From positions 37,834 through 101,833 of the forward strand of contig CALOEW010000089.1 of the NCBI GenBank assembly GCA_942492445.1: DNA of 64,000 bases, given 5' to 3'. Of this stretch, positions 1 through 9,243 are shown piece after piece; within the stretch, counting starts at the first letter, position 1; each line of letters starts with the position of its first letter. The translations under genes were made by a program, and so were the position numbers. The notes under the pieces were generated by a model. That model had not been told where the DNA came from and ran no database searches. It saw only the letters and a program-made list of their open reading frames with translations. The DNA comes from NORP240 sp942492445. Lineage in GTDB: Bacteria; Pseudomonadota; Gammaproteobacteria; Pseudomonadales; Pseudohongiellaceae.

Positions 1-61
1 CAGTACTCAACCAGCCCATGTGGTTTCCGGCGCAATCCGCCAGGTGCTGTGCACCGGTCAT
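1..61 (-). CDS. partial unknown reading frame at left edge
   Basis: An ATG at 61-59 on the minus strand overlaps the TGA stop of the carboxypeptidase gene (ATGA overlap) and stays open for 20 codons to the window edge, beginning MTGAQHLADCAG. The overlap suggests translational coupling to a downstream gene, but too little is present to recognise a family. It could also be chance. Confidence 0.25.
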   Translation of the reverse strand, partial: MTGAQHLADCAGNHMGWLST

Positions 62-588
62 TGCTGACCCCGGAAACACCAGTGCCAGGGTTCGTAACTG
101 ATCCCATAGGGGTTGTCGCGCGGATAGCTCAGGGAAAAACCGAACTCTCCTGCCCGACTGTCAAGCCATTGAAACGCAGGCGTATTTTCGAATTCTTCAA
201 CGAGTGGATCGCAGTCAACGGTGCTCAGGTCGATCGCTCTCCCGGTATGATGTTCACTGAATCCCGGAGCGGCAATGACTTGCAGGATATCCGCCAGTTC
301 ACGGCCCTTTTCCAGGTGTCTGCGTATCAGGTCCCGTTGGTAGTCGATGCCTCGAAACGCTGAAATCAGGTACAGCACCACCCCTGCCCCTTCCGCGGCC
401 TCTCGCATGGCAGTCCAGGCCTCGCGGGCGGGTGGAATCAGTTTTTGCGGTCGTTGAAAATAATCAGGCCCGATATCGACCAGGACTTCGGGCTCGATAC
501 ACAAAGGTATCCGCGACTGGTCAAGGTAGGATTCAGGTATGCCCAGTTCCCGATGCATCCGTAGCAGTCGCGCCTGAAAGTTAGTCAT
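58..588 (-). CDS. M15 family D-alanyl-D-alanine carboxypeptidase (VanY-like)
   Basis: Predicted to remove the terminal D-alanine from peptidoglycan stem peptides. The 176-residue protein carries the zinc-site pattern of the M15B/VanY family: HHTGRAIDLS at about residues 113-122 (His and Asp ligands) and EPWHW near the C-terminus (catalytic Glu and third ligand His). There is no obvious signal peptide or membrane segment, so it is either cytoplasmic or the true start lies elsewhere; the start used gives a plausible N-terminus (MTNFQARLLRMHRELG). It is divergent from fabY, with 272 bp between the two starts. Family assignment is solid; the physiological substrate is inferred. Confidence 0.85.
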   Translation of the reverse strand: MTNFQARLLRMHRELGIPESYLDQSRIPLCIEPEVLVDIGPDYFQRPQKLIPPAREAWTAMREAAEGAGVVLYLISAFRGIDYQRDLIRRHLEKGRELADILQVIAAPGFSEHHTGRAIDLSTVDCDPLVEEFENTPAFQWLDSRAGEFGFSLSYPRDNPYGISYEPWHWCFRGQQ

Positions 589-663
589 TTCCGCGTCCTC
601 AGCCGCGCCCGGAGGTATTTCTGACAGCTACGCGCGGGGCCATTGCCCGGGGCTTCTGTTCAA

Positions 664-693
664 TTGTTTTTGTCAACCTCACGGTACTACAAT
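664..693 (+). promoter_or_regulatory. candidate sigma-70 promoter for fabY
   Basis: TTGTTT (664-669) and TACAAT (688-693) are separated by 18 bp and lie about 165 bp upstream of the fabY start in the divergent intergenic region. The -10 matches 5 of 6 and the -35 matches 4 of 6 consensus bases. This is a pattern match only. Confidence 0.3.
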
Positions 694-860
694 CCCGACA
701 ACACTCACAATACCTGGCCATCCCCAGCCCGGGTATGCCATTACTCGACAGCGGGCCTGTGGCCAATTCGCCACCGTTCTTGTCCAGATAGCCATAGTTG
801 AACCGGGACCCCGCCAGTATAGTGCATGGCAGTTCCTGCGGAGCACTGGAGACAGAAACA

Positions 861-2801
861 ATGGCCCGACTTCCCGTAATCGTAGGTTTCGGAGGTATCA
901 ATGCAGCAGGGCGCAGTTCTCTGCATCACGGATATCGTCGCCTGGTTTACGACCGGCTTGCTGCTTCCGACGCCAGAGAAACCCGGCAGAGTCTCGCCTC
1001 TCTCATGGGTCTTCTGAACAGGCAGGCCGGCGCCTGGACCGATCATCAGGGCGCCCCTGTGGACCTGGACTCTTACCTCGATGCCATCACCGGCCGGTTG
1101 CTCGACGGCACGCTGGTGCGCCGGCTGGAGAAGAATCTATTCGATCCCGAAAAAATACCTTTCCACAAACGCATCGACCTGACAGCCAGGATTAACCAGC
1201 CGATTGAATTCCTGCTCAGCCGCAGGCATCTCCCCGATACTCTGCCCGATGGCTGGCAGGTCAATGACGATGGGACTCATCCTGGCAGGGTCCTGGTGCG
1301 GGTGAACGACAATCTGGAAGTTCTGCTCAGGTGTCAACGGGCTACGGAAGTCAATAGCGCCGGTCAACTGCCCAGTGGCTTCGACCCCGAAGCACTGTAT
1401 CCCTCGCGCAGTCATCCCCGCGGTTTGCAACTGACAGTTTTTGCGGCTTCTGATGCCATTCATTCACTGGGCATAGACTGGCAGACTGTCACCCGTCGCG
1501 TGGCGCCGGACCGGATCAGTGTCTATGCAGGCAGTGGCATGAGTCAACTGGATTACAACGGCTTCGGCGGACTGCTGCAGGCCAGGTTGTGTGGAAGAAA
1601 AGTAACCTCCAAACAATTACCACTGGGCTATGCGGAAATGCCCGCTGACTTCGTAAATGCCTATGTGCTGGGAAATCTGGGAACAACAGGCACCAACGTG
1701 GCCGCCTGTGCAACCTTTCTTTACAATCTCAGACAAGGCATTCGCGATATTCAGTCAGGCACACACAGAGTAGCCATAATCGGCACCAGTGAAGCTCCGC
1801 TGGTACCCGAAATATTCGATGGATTCGCAACCATGGGTGCCCTGGCAGACGACAACAAACTGCGAGCACTGGACGGACTGTCGCCGGAGCACCGGCCTGA
1901 TCACTGGCGGGCCTGCCGCCCGTTCGGCACCAATGCCGGGTTCACGCTGGCCGAATCGTCTCAGTTCGTCGTGTTGTTTGACGACGAACTGGCACTTGAA
2001 CTCGGAGCCATGATTTACGGTGCTGTTAACGATGTTTTCGTCAATGCCGATGGCTTCAAGAAATCAATTGCGGGACCAGGGATTGGTAATTACCTGACAA
2101 TGGCGAAGGCTGCCGCCGCAACGCGCAATATACTGGGAGAGCGGGGCCTGCAGGACCGCACTTACGTGCAGGCTCATGGCACCGGGACACCCCAGAACCG
2201 GATCACGGAATCGCAAATACTCAGTCGTGTGGCTACGACTTTTGGTATCCAGCACTGGCCAGTTGCTGCCGTAAAGGCCTACCTTGGGCACTCACTGGCA
2301 ACTGCTGCCGGTGATCAACTGGTTGCCAGCCTGGGGGTCTGGCGATATGGCCTCATTCCTGGCATCACAACCATAAGGGAACCGGCCGACGACGTGCACA
2401 CTGAGGGGTTGGACATCCTCCTGCAACACAAGGAAGTCAACCCCGGCGAGATTGACGCAGTGATCATCAATTCCAAGGGATTTGGCGGCAACAACGCCTC
2501 GGCTTCGATACTATCCCCAGCCAAGACCGAGCAGTTGCTCAATTATCGCTACGGTTCGGCTTCGATGACGGAATATCAGCGTCGTCGCGAAGCCACTCTT
2601 ACCAGTACCAGGGACTACGATGCGGCCGCCAGTTCCGGCAACTTCAGCGCCACCTACCAGTTCGGAGAGAACGTTCTGGGCGATAGCGATGTCGAGCTGG
2701 ATACCGATACACTGAAAATACGCGGAATTGAACCTGCGGTGAGCCTGCGTGTTCCCAATCACTATGAGGCCTATTTGAAAAAGCCTGACACACAGGTATA
2801 A
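861..2801 (+). CDS. fabY: beta-ketoacyl-ACP synthase FabY
   Basis: A 646-residue condensing enzyme. The N-terminus (MARLPVIVGFGGINAAGRSS) and length match FabY of Pseudomonas aeruginosa, which condenses acetyl-CoA with malonyl-ACP to start fatty acid synthesis in place of FabH. The thiolase-fold triad is visible: Cys283 in AACATFL, His439 in QAHGTGT and His477 in LGHSLATAAG. The long N-terminal and C-terminal extensions compared with the roughly 400-residue FabB/FabF are typical of this subfamily. The reading frame is open from 798, but the ATG at 861 is chosen because GGAG lies about 10 bp upstream and the sequence then aligns with the family. It stands alone, convergent with the fumarase gene. 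Confidence 0.9.
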   Translation: MARLPVIVGFGGINAAGRSSLHHGYRRLVYDRLAASDARETRQSLASLMGLLNRQAGAWTDHQGAPVDLDSYLDAITGRLLDGTLVRRLEKNLFDPEKIPFHKRIDLTARINQPIEFLLSRRHLPDTLPDGWQVNDDGTHPGRVLVRVNDNLEVLLRCQRATEVNSAGQLPSGFDPEALYPSRSHPRGLQLTVFAASDAIHSLGIDWQTVTRRVAPDRISVYAGSGMSQLDYNGFGGLLQARLCGRKVTSKQLPLGYAEMPADFVNAYVLGNLGTTGTNVAACATFLYNLRQGIRDIQSGTHRVAIIGTSEAPLVPEIFDGFATMGALADDNKLRALDGLSPEHRPDHWRACRPFGTNAGFTLAESSQFVVLFDDELALELGAMIYGAVNDVFVNADGFKKSIAGPGIGNYLTMAKAAAATRNILGERGLQDRTYVQAHGTGTPQNRITESQILSRVATTFGIQHWPVAAVKAYLGHSLATAAGDQLVASLGVWRYGLIPGITTIREPADDVHTEGLDILLQHKEVNPGEIDAVIINSKGFGGNNASASILSPAKTEQLLNYRYGSASMTEYQRRREATLTSTRDYDAAASSGNFSATYQFGENVLGDSDVELDTDTLKIRGIEPAVSLRVPNHYEAYLKKPDTQV

Positions 2802-2850
2802 CAACACCCAGGTCGAATGCCGCACCGGACAACACCACAATGGCAATGGC

Positions 2851-4374
2851 TCAGCTGACCTGGACGGTGTGCTCCTCGATGCGCTTACGCCAGGCCGCTG
2901 GACCGGTCTCATGCACTGACGTACCATTGACATCCACAGCCACCGTTACCGGCATGTTCTCAACCTCGAACTCGTGCACCGCTTCCATCCCCAGGTCTTC
3001 AAAGGCGACTACGCGGGCTTTGCGGATGGCTTTGGACACCAGATAGGCGGCACCGCCCACTGCCATCAGGTAAACAGCCCGGTGTTTCCTGATCGCCTCT
3101 ATGGCCACTGGCCCCCGTTCAGCCTTGCCTATCATACCGAGTAACCCCGTAGCCGCCAGCAAGGGCTCGGTGAATTTATCCATTCGCGTGGCTGTGGTCG
3201 GACCGGCGGGACCGATCACTTCGTCCCGTACCGGATCGACTGGTCCAACGTAATAAATAAACCGGCCCTTCAGATCGACTCCGTCGGGAAGTGGCTCGTT
3301 TTTCTCCAGCCGCTCCATTATTCGTTTATGCGCGGCATCGCGGCCGGTCAGCATTCTGCCGGACAATAAAAGCGTATCACCTGGCTCCCAGCTTGCCACC
3401 TCTTCGCGTGTAACCGTATCCAGATTGACATGCTTTGCCCTTGGGCCGACATCCCAACTGATTTCGGGCCAGTCTGAGAGACTTGGAGGCCTGAGTTCGG
3501 CGACACCCTCCCCGGTAAGAGTAAAATGAGTATGACGGGTAGCCGCGCAGTTGGGAATCATGGCAACCGGCAAAGACGCGGCATGGGTCGGGTAATCAAG
3601 AATCTTTACATCCAGAACTGTGGTCAGACCACCCAATCCCTGGGCTCCGATACCCAGTGAGTTTGCTGCGTCCATGATTTCCAGGCGCAACTCCTCTACC
3701 CTGTTGGACGGTCCCCTTGCGCGCAATTCATGAATATCGATTGGGTCCATCAGGGCTTCCTTGGCCAGCACTGCCGCTTTTTCCGCAGTGCCACCGATAC
3801 CGATTCCCAGCATGCCAGGAGGGCACCAGCCGGCACCCATGGTGGGCAAAGTACTTTTAACCCACTCGACAATGCTGTCACTGGGGTTGAGCATAACCAT
3901 CTTGGCCTTGTTTTCCGAACCACCTCCCTTGGCGGCCAGTTTAATCTCCAATTTATCACCGGGAACCACCTCAGTGTGGATGACCGCCGGCGTGTTGTCA
4001 CGGGTATTTGTCCTGGTGCCCGCAGGATCTGAAAGTATTGATGCTCGCAGTACGTTGTCCGGATTCAGGTAAGCTCGACGGACGCCTTCATTGACCATCT
4101 CCGAAACACTCATTTCCGCATCCCAGCGTACGTCCATGCCTATCTTCAGAAACACTGTGACGATACCTGTGTCCTGGCAAATGGGACGCCTGCCCTCGGC
4201 GCAGAGACGGGAATTGATAAGGATCTGCGCCATGGCATCACGTGCAGCCGGAGACTCTTCTTTCAGGTAAGCTTCGTGGACCGCCCTGATGAAATCCAGC
4301 GGATGATAGTAAGAAATGAATTGCAGCGCGTCGGCGATGCTCTGTACCAGGTCGTCTTGGCGTATTACGGTCAT
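2851..4374 (-). CDS. fumA: class I fumarate hydratase (iron-sulfur)
   Basis: Converts fumarate to malate in the citric acid cycle using an oxygen-sensitive 4Fe-4S cluster. The 507-residue protein carries the three cluster cysteines at 66 (CQDTG), 184 (GWCPPG) and 276 (NCAATRH), spaced as in E. coli FumA, and the long C-terminal block with GPAGPTTATRMDKFTE. The frame is open 13 codons further upstream, but the ATG at 4374 has GGGA in front and fits the family length. It is convergent with fabY (49 bp gap) and probably transcribed alone. FumA versus FumB cannot be distinguished, so the symbol is a family label. Confidence 0.92.
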   Translation of the reverse strand: MTVIRQDDLVQSIADALQFISYYHPLDFIRAVHEAYLKEESPAARDAMAQILINSRLCAEGRRPICQDTGIVTVFLKIGMDVRWDAEMSVSEMVNEGVRRAYLNPDNVLRASILSDPAGTRTNTRDNTPAVIHTEVVPGDKLEIKLAAKGGGSENKAKMVMLNPSDSIVEWVKSTLPTMGAGWCPPGMLGIGIGGTAEKAAVLAKEALMDPIDIHELRARGPSNRVEELRLEIMDAANSLGIGAQGLGGLTTVLDVKILDYPTHAASLPVAMIPNCAATRHTHFTLTGEGVAELRPPSLSDWPEISWDVGPRAKHVNLDTVTREEVASWEPGDTLLLSGRMLTGRDAAHKRIMERLEKNEPLPDGVDLKGRFIYYVGPVDPVRDEVIGPAGPTTATRMDKFTEPLLAATGLLGMIGKAERGPVAIEAIRKHRAVYLMAVGGAAYLVSKAIRKARVVAFEDLGMEAVHEFEVENMPVTVAVDVNGTSVHETGPAAWRKRIEEHTVQVS

Positions 4375-4572
4375 CTTAAATCCCAGTGTTGCGAACTCAT
4401 CGAATTCTACCACGGAGAACGCCAGCCTGATCAGCCCGCCGGACTGACAGACAGTGTGCCCTGCAGGCCCACCCTGAGGGGCCTTCAGACAAACCCGCTG
4501 ATTTCATTGCACTGCCTTGACAGGCAGACTTATGTCGGCGGCAATGCGCCTCGCCAGCAGGTGTGTCTGAAT

Positions 4573-4605
4573 GCCAGAGCATTGTGGGACTTAATCAGAG
4601 GTTCC
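4573..4605 (+). repeat. half-copy of the 52-bp palindromic repeat
   Basis: Matches the reverse complement of the palindrome at 34708-34759 over its right two thirds, with a 2-base deletion; the core is GTGGGACTTAATCAGAGG. It ends one base before the stop codon of the carrier gene at 4606, so it sits exactly at a gene end. Confidence 0.7.
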
Positions 4606-5943
4606 TTAGGCGGCCTGAATGCTGTCCCTGCCAGCGTCACTGGCGGGTGGGCGGTTTTCCACGTCTACCTTCTGCCGCTGGAACGACCGGCCGAGGTAAA
4701 TTCCAACTACCGCCCACAACGCCGCGATTCCAGCGCCGATAGCCCCCATAGCCCCCAGAGTCAGACCTGCACCATCGGTCAGGCCGGCGAAGGAAATGCC
4801 CCAGATCGCATCCCCACCCCGGTACATGGCCACGTCAACGACCGGTTTGGCCTTGAACCGGCTTTCACGGGAAACCGCAGTAAAAAGCATCTCCCGCGCC
4901 GGCCTTGTGACCCCATAATTCCCCGCCTGGCGGGCGACCTGCAGGGCAAGCAATACCGTCAGAATCGGCGCCAGCGCCAGCACCAGCAACGCCAGGCACA
5001 TGAACACCGGTACGATAGCCAGGGTAACGGGCATGCCAAAGCCTTTCACCAGCCGGCTGGTGGCGAAGAAACCGAGGACGAAAGTCAGAATATTGACCAC
5101 CAGGGCCAGCCACGCCAGTATTTCCGCCCTCTGGTTCAGTTCATAGCCGCGCAGCAGGTTGGTCTGTTCAAAATAAGCGAACGAACCAATGGCTGTGTAG
5201 AGCAGAATAAAGGCGGCGATACCAATCAGGTAGGGGCTGCTAAAAAAATCCCGAAACCCGGCCAGGGCCGAGCCACCGATCCGGTAGTCTGAAAGGTCCC
5301 CCTGCACCCTCTGATTGTGCAGATCCGTTATTTTCAGGCGTTGCAGGTATACCACCACAGGCACTGGAACCAGCAGCATGACGGACGCGATCAGTACCAG
5401 GGAGTCAGCTCCGCCGAAACGAACTACCAGAGCGGCAATCAACGGACCCATCAGGGCGCCGGCACTGGCGCCTACGGCGATAAAAGCAAATAGTCTGTTT
5501 GCCTGCTCTCTGTTAAAGAGGTCAGCCATAAAGCTCCAGAACACGGAGACGTGAAACAGACTGAACAGACTGACCCACAGGTAGAAGCCCTTGTCTACCA
5601 GTATCGGGTCCTGCACCAGCCCGGACCCGAAATGCAGCAGCACAAAGCTGGCAGCAAAAAACACATAGACGAACTGCACCAGATTCCGGAACCGAATGCG
5701 TGAAACGGCCGCACCAAAGGCGATTACCACGGCGCAGCTGAGGAAAAACTGGATGTTCCAGAGTATGCTGATTTCGGTATTGGTCCAGTCACTTGCCATG
5801 GCATCCCTGACCGGCCTGAGCATGTAGTAGGCCGCCATCAGGACAAACACGAATCCGAAGGAGAGCACGACGCTTTTCAATTCATGGCGCTCTACCAGGG
5901 TTGCCGATCGGATGATTGCTGCCAGCCTGCCATTATTTTTCAT
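4606..5943 (-). CDS. ATP/ADP translocase-like MFS carrier (COG3202 type)
   Basis: An integral membrane protein of 445 residues with about 12 hydrophobic segments. The N-terminal part (SFGFVFVLMAAYYMLRPVRD) and the following SDWTN.. segment are characteristic of the Npt/Tlc-like carriers that occur as 'MFS transporters' in many free-living proteobacteria; true nucleotide exchange is established only for intracellular parasites and plastids, so the substrate here is unknown. The ATG at 5943 is preferred over an upstream TTG at 5976, neither having a strong ribosome binding site. The 3' end abuts a repeat half-copy. The tail is charged and lacks a recognisable domain. Confidence 0.7.
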   Translation of the reverse strand: MKNNGRLAAIIRSATLVERHELKSVVLSFGFVFVLMAAYYMLRPVRDAMASDWTNTEISILWNIQFFLSCAVVIAFGAAVSRIRFRNLVQFVYVFFAASFVLLHFGSGLVQDPILVDKGFYLWVSLFSLFHVSVFWSFMADLFNREQANRLFAFIAVGASAGALMGPLIAALVVRFGGADSLVLIASVMLLVPVPVVVYLQRLKITDLHNQRVQGDLSDYRIGGSALAGFRDFFSSPYLIGIAAFILLYTAIGSFAYFEQTNLLRGYELNQRAEILAWLALVVNILTFVLGFFATSRLVKGFGMPVTLAIVPVFMCLALLVLALAPILTVLLALQVARQAGNYGVTRPAREMLFTAVSRESRFKAKPVVDVAMYRGGDAIWGISFAGLTDGAGLTLGAMGAIGAGIAALWAVVGIYLGRSFQRQKVDVENRPPASDAGRDSIQAA

Positions 5944-6064
5944 TGTGCTTGCCACTGCGGCTCGATTTGGGTTCAATTATGACGGTTACGCCGGTCCGGG
6001 GCAAAGACCATTATGATCTGCTGCTCAAAAAGTCGTCACTTTTGGGAATACTAACCAGGGAATC

Positions 6065-6088
6065 AAGGGAACCTCAGATTAAGTCCCA
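6065..6088 (-). repeat. half-copy of the 52-bp palindromic repeat
   Basis: AAGGGAACCTCAGATTAAGT followed by CCCA is the reverse-orientation repeat core with one substitution. It lies 12 bases before the ATG of the enoyl-CoA hydratase gene and directly precedes its ribosome binding site AAGGAAAT, so it forms part of the likely 5' leader. Confidence 0.6.
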
Positions 6089-6100
6089 AGGAAATCCATC

Positions 6101-6865
6101 ATGAATTTTTCTTCTCCCGACCCCGAAATTCTGGCCAAGACCGACGGCTTCCTGTTCATTCTGCAGATAAACAGGCCGGATAAGAAAAACGCTCTGACTC
6201 CGGGAATGTATCGGGCTCTCGCTGAAGGCATCCGCCACGCCGATCATGACGATTCGATCAATGTGATCGTGATCCGGGGAACCGAAGATTGTTTTACCAG
6301 CGGTAACGATGTCAATAACTTCCGCAGTGGATCGGAAGAATCCGGAGAAAGGGCATCATCGGGGTTCATGAAAGCGATCAGTCAGGCAGAAAAACCGGTG
6401 GTTGCCGCCGTCAGCGGCCCAGCTATCGGCATCGGTACCACCATGTTGCTGCATTGCGACCTGGTCTATGCGTCCGAGCAATGCTACCTGCAACTGCCCT
6501 TTTCCCGATTGGGTTTGTGTCCCGAGCTGGGATCCAGCCTGTTGCTGCCATACTTCCTGGGCCGACAGCGCGCTGCAGAACTGCTGCTTTTAGGTGATCG
6601 ATTCAGTGCCGAAACCGCCAGAGAATTCGGACTGATCAATGCCGTGCTTTCCCAGGAGGAGTATCTGAAATTTGCCATCGAAAAGGCCAGGGAGCTCGCC
6701 AACCTTCCCAATCATGCCCTGCAGGTATCAAAGCGTCTTATGAAACGCAGTTTTGATAAGGTTTTACCTGGCACTATCGAACTGGAACTGAAGGAATTCG
6801 GCAAATTGCTGCAGACATCTGAGGCACAGGCAATTGTCGAGGCTTTCCTGAACCGGAAACAATAA
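6101..6865 (+). CDS. enoyl-CoA hydratase/isomerase family protein
   Basis: A 254-residue crotonase-fold enzyme acting on enoyl-CoA thioesters. The N-terminal INRPDKKNALT strand-turn, the oxyanion-hole region FTSGNDVNNF (about 66-75) and the second oxyanion loop AAVSGPAIGIGTTMLLHCD (about 103-121) are intact. The usual hydratase catalytic Glu pair is not both present: the second region reads LPFSRLGLCPELGSS, with one Glu, which resembles delta3-delta2-enoyl-CoA isomerases rather than true hydratases. Ribosome binding site AAGGAAAT fixes the start. It stands alone, so the pathway is unknown. Confidence 0.85.
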   Translation: MNFSSPDPEILAKTDGFLFILQINRPDKKNALTPGMYRALAEGIRHADHDDSINVIVIRGTEDCFTSGNDVNNFRSGSEESGERASSGFMKAISQAEKPVVAAVSGPAIGIGTTMLLHCDLVYASEQCYLQLPFSRLGLCPELGSSLLLPYFLGRQRAAELLLLGDRFSAETAREFGLINAVLSQEEYLKFAIEKARELANLPNHALQVSKRLMKRSFDKVLPGTIELELKEFGKLLQTSEAQAIVEAFLNRKQ

Positions 6866-6949
6866 CCTTTACCAGGCCAGCAACCTGTCCATAGACAACT
6901 TTACCCGCGATGTCGGCAGGTGCTTCTGGAGAACAAGGCAGAGCCATAG

Positions 6950-7702
6950 TTAAAGCTGTTGCAGGAGATAATCCCGAGCCGCATTTATTTTTTTCGCAAG
7001 GTATTCGGTGCCGCCACGGTCAGGGTGCATTTTCTGCATCAGCTTACGATGTGCTCCAGTGACATCTTCCCTGGTGGCGTTTTCACCAAGGCCCAGTATT
7101 TCCAGCGCCAGTTGCCTGTTCATTGCAGGCTCTTCCGGCGCATCACCCCGATCCTGCTGGTGCAGTGCCTCGTCGCGCCAGTTGTTATGCATCCGATCCA
7201 GGTATGCCTCCAGCACCTGAATGGAATCCTGGTCACTGCTGCATTCCCTTGCAAGTTGCATCAGCTCCTGCGGCGACAGGTCAGATAGCTGCCGTCCTTC
7301 AAACTGACCTTTCATCACCCGCCCGTCCATCACACCGCTTTCATGGTGCAATTGCATGGTGAGGAATTCGGTGCGTATCACCGACTTTTTCTCATTGGGA
7401 TCAGCTGAAGACCGACTATGGAATGGATTTCTGTTCTTTACCAGCTGCCAGAGTGGCATCAGCCGAAGTAATGCTGGCAAAGCCCTCAGCAGGAACGTCA
7501 CCGCTACTCCGAGTGGAGCCAGGATAAATTGTACAGGCAACCGCCCAAGGACGATGAGTACGACGATTCCAGTAAGGGCCATACTCAGCAGTAACAGCCA
7601 GCGAGCCTGGCTTTTCGTGAGAGCGAACCGGCTTGTCAGCGAATTCATTGCCCAGTAAACCAGGAACAGGAACGCAAGCAGCGTCAGAAGTCTGAATACC
7701 AT
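6950..7702 (-). CDS. membrane-anchored J-domain protein
   Basis: A 250-residue protein with two or three N-terminal hydrophobic segments (about residues 1-18, 37-57 and 60-80) and a C-terminal J-domain (about 190-250) containing the obligatory HPD tripeptide in MHPDRGG, which stimulates DnaK-type Hsp70 ATPases. The middle region is polar and contains no known domain. The J-domain is at the extreme C-terminus, as in DjlA-like and Tim14-like proteins, not the DnaJ layout. It follows the VWA gene with 18 bp between, so the two are probably one operon. The client is unknown. Confidence 0.8.
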   Translation of the reverse strand: MVFRLLTLLAFLFLVYWAMNSLTSRFALTKSQARWLLLLSMALTGIVVLIVLGRLPVQFILAPLGVAVTFLLRALPALLRLMPLWQLVKNRNPFHSRSSADPNEKKSVIRTEFLTMQLHHESGVMDGRVMKGQFEGRQLSDLSPQELMQLARECSSDQDSIQVLEAYLDRMHNNWRDEALHQQDRGDAPEEPAMNRQLALEILGLGENATREDVTGAHRKLMQKMHPDRGGTEYLAKKINAARDYLLQQL

Positions 7703-7720
7703 TGCTTTTTTCCAGTCCGA

Positions 7721-8464
7721 TTACTTGAGTTGCTGCCCGAGCAATTTGACCGATTGATGGGATTTCCTGCTGAAATCCTCAAGAGCCTGGATGCCCCCGG
7801 TGGCGTAGATGGCAACGGCCTTCAGCAGGTCCTTCAACTGTTCAGCACTGGAGGCATCGAAATGACAATAGGCTCCTCCGGACAGCCGGGCCATCTCCAC
7901 AAACGTTTGCCTTGCGACTGGATCCTGGCGTTCCTGGAAGATAAACAGTGGCACATTCAACAGCCCCAGCTTGCCTGCCAGCTGACACAGAACATCCCGG
8001 TTCTCTTCCATTGCATCACCGATAAAAATTACACCGCGCAGTTTCTGCTGGCTACTCTGCGCTATGACATGGCGCATGAGTCGCTCTATCTGGGTCAGTC
8101 CGGCCTGACAGTGCAACCCTGACATCTGCCGCAACAGGCGATCCGGATCACTGTGCCATTCACTGTGATAAAACTCCCCGAGGCCGCGAAAATAACACAA
8201 CTGCACCTGCAGCCCGCCAGTGGACTGGGCACTGACAAACATTTCACTTTGGAGGTGGGTAGCGCGGTCCCAGGTGTGTTGCCGACTGGCGGTGGCGTCA
8301 AGGGCGAAAACCAGGTGCGCGTGGCCGCCCCGGGCACCGGTGGGTCTGGGCAGTGAATCCACCTGCCGCAGAAATTCCTGCACTTCTCCTGAACCGGAGA
8401 CGACGGGTTTCCCGGAGGAAGGAGTGGAAACCTGCCGGGAAGATTTTTTAAACAGGTCTTTCAT
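7721..8464 (-). CDS. von Willebrand factor A domain protein
   Basis: A 247-residue soluble protein. HLVFALDATASRQHTWD (about 49-65) is a VWA first strand with a metal-binding site of the DxTxS form; the alternating strands LRGVIFIGDAMEEN and FIFQERQDP complete the Rossmann-like fold. No signal peptide. It is upstream of, and likely cotranscribed with, the membrane J-domain protein, which suggests a shared role in protein assembly or handling at the membrane. That link is inference; no homologue of known function is recognised. Confidence 0.75.
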   Translation of the reverse strand: MKDLFKKSSRQVSTPSSGKPVVSGSGEVQEFLRQVDSLPRPTGARGGHAHLVFALDATASRQHTWDRATHLQSEMFVSAQSTGGLQVQLCYFRGLGEFYHSEWHSDPDRLLRQMSGLHCQAGLTQIERLMRHVIAQSSQQKLRGVIFIGDAMEENRDVLCQLAGKLGLLNVPLFIFQERQDPVARQTFVEMARLSGGAYCHFDASSAEQLKDLLKAVAIYATGGIQALEDFSRKSHQSVKLLGQQLK

Positions 8465-8577
8465 TGCATCCGAGCATAGCCCAATGACTCCGGTTCAGGC
8501 AACAATACCCAGTTTGGCCGGTATGACCTGCTCAACCGGACTGGACCGAAATGCGTCACCCTGCGATCGACGCGGTT

Positions 8578-9126
8578 CTACTCCTGCCAGTAGCGGGGCT
8601 GCGCCAGGGTACGGGAGCACTGTATGCTATCCCCGGCAGCGGGTTGCTCAATCCCGGCGGTAAAGGTAAGAACCATCCACGCATTAAACCACTCCTCCGG
8701 TAATGGATACGGCGGGTTGAGACCCAACCCGGCAGCGGAAACAAATCCAATCCTTGAATAATAGTGCGGGTCGCCCAGGACAAACACCAGACCCACGCCC
8801 ATATCCTCGATTTGAGCCAGTCCATGGCGTACCAGAGCGGCACCGATTCCCCGTCCCTGGCACCGTGGGGAAACCGCCAGCGGGGCAAGTATCCGGGCAG
8901 GGATGTCCCGGTTTCTTCGACCCGGCACAACCCGGCTGAACAGCACGTGGCCAACCACGCGATCGCCGTCCGCTGCCACCAGTGAAAGCAGTGGCTGCGC
9001 GGTCTCGTCCTGTTGCAAACCTGCTACCAGCTGGGCGATCTCCTCGCCTTCCTGCGAACCGAATGCATCACGGTGCAGTTCGGCTATTGCATTACTGTCG
9101 GTTTCGATTGCTGATCGTACTAGCAT
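8578..9126 (-). CDS. GNAT family N-acetyltransferase (YhbS-like)
   Basis: Predicted to transfer an acetyl group from acetyl-CoA to an amine. The 182-residue product contains the acetyl-CoA pyrophosphate loop in LAVSPRCQGRGIGAALVRHG (Q/RxxGxG/A) and the downstream VLGDPHYYSRIGF block typical of the YhbS subgroup. The frame is open up to 9273, into the tRNA gene, so the ATG at 9126, preceded by CCGGGATT, is chosen. Substrate unknown. Confidence 0.82.
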   Translation of the reverse strand: MLVRSAIETDSNAIAELHRDAFGSQEGEEIAQLVAGLQQDETAQPLLSLVAADGDRVVGHVLFSRVVPGRRNRDIPARILAPLAVSPRCQGRGIGAALVRHGLAQIEDMGVGLVFVLGDPHYYSRIGFVSAAGLGLNPPYPLPEEWFNAWMVLTFTAGIEQPAAGDSIQCSRTLAQPRYWQE

Positions 9127-9243
9127 TGCCAATCCCGGAGCAGAGTCGTTCTCGGACTGAACAAGGTGAATGTGGCGGAGCCGGATTTCCGGTAGCGCAG
9201 ACTCGCGGGTCGTAAATTCCAGTCTCCCGCCCGGGGGAGCAAT

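Noticed and set aside
4276..5292. 338-codon plus-strand frame opposite the fumarase and carrier genes
   Set aside because: It is antisense to two well-supported genes and its product is rich in Gln, Arg and Pro, typical of a shadow frame.
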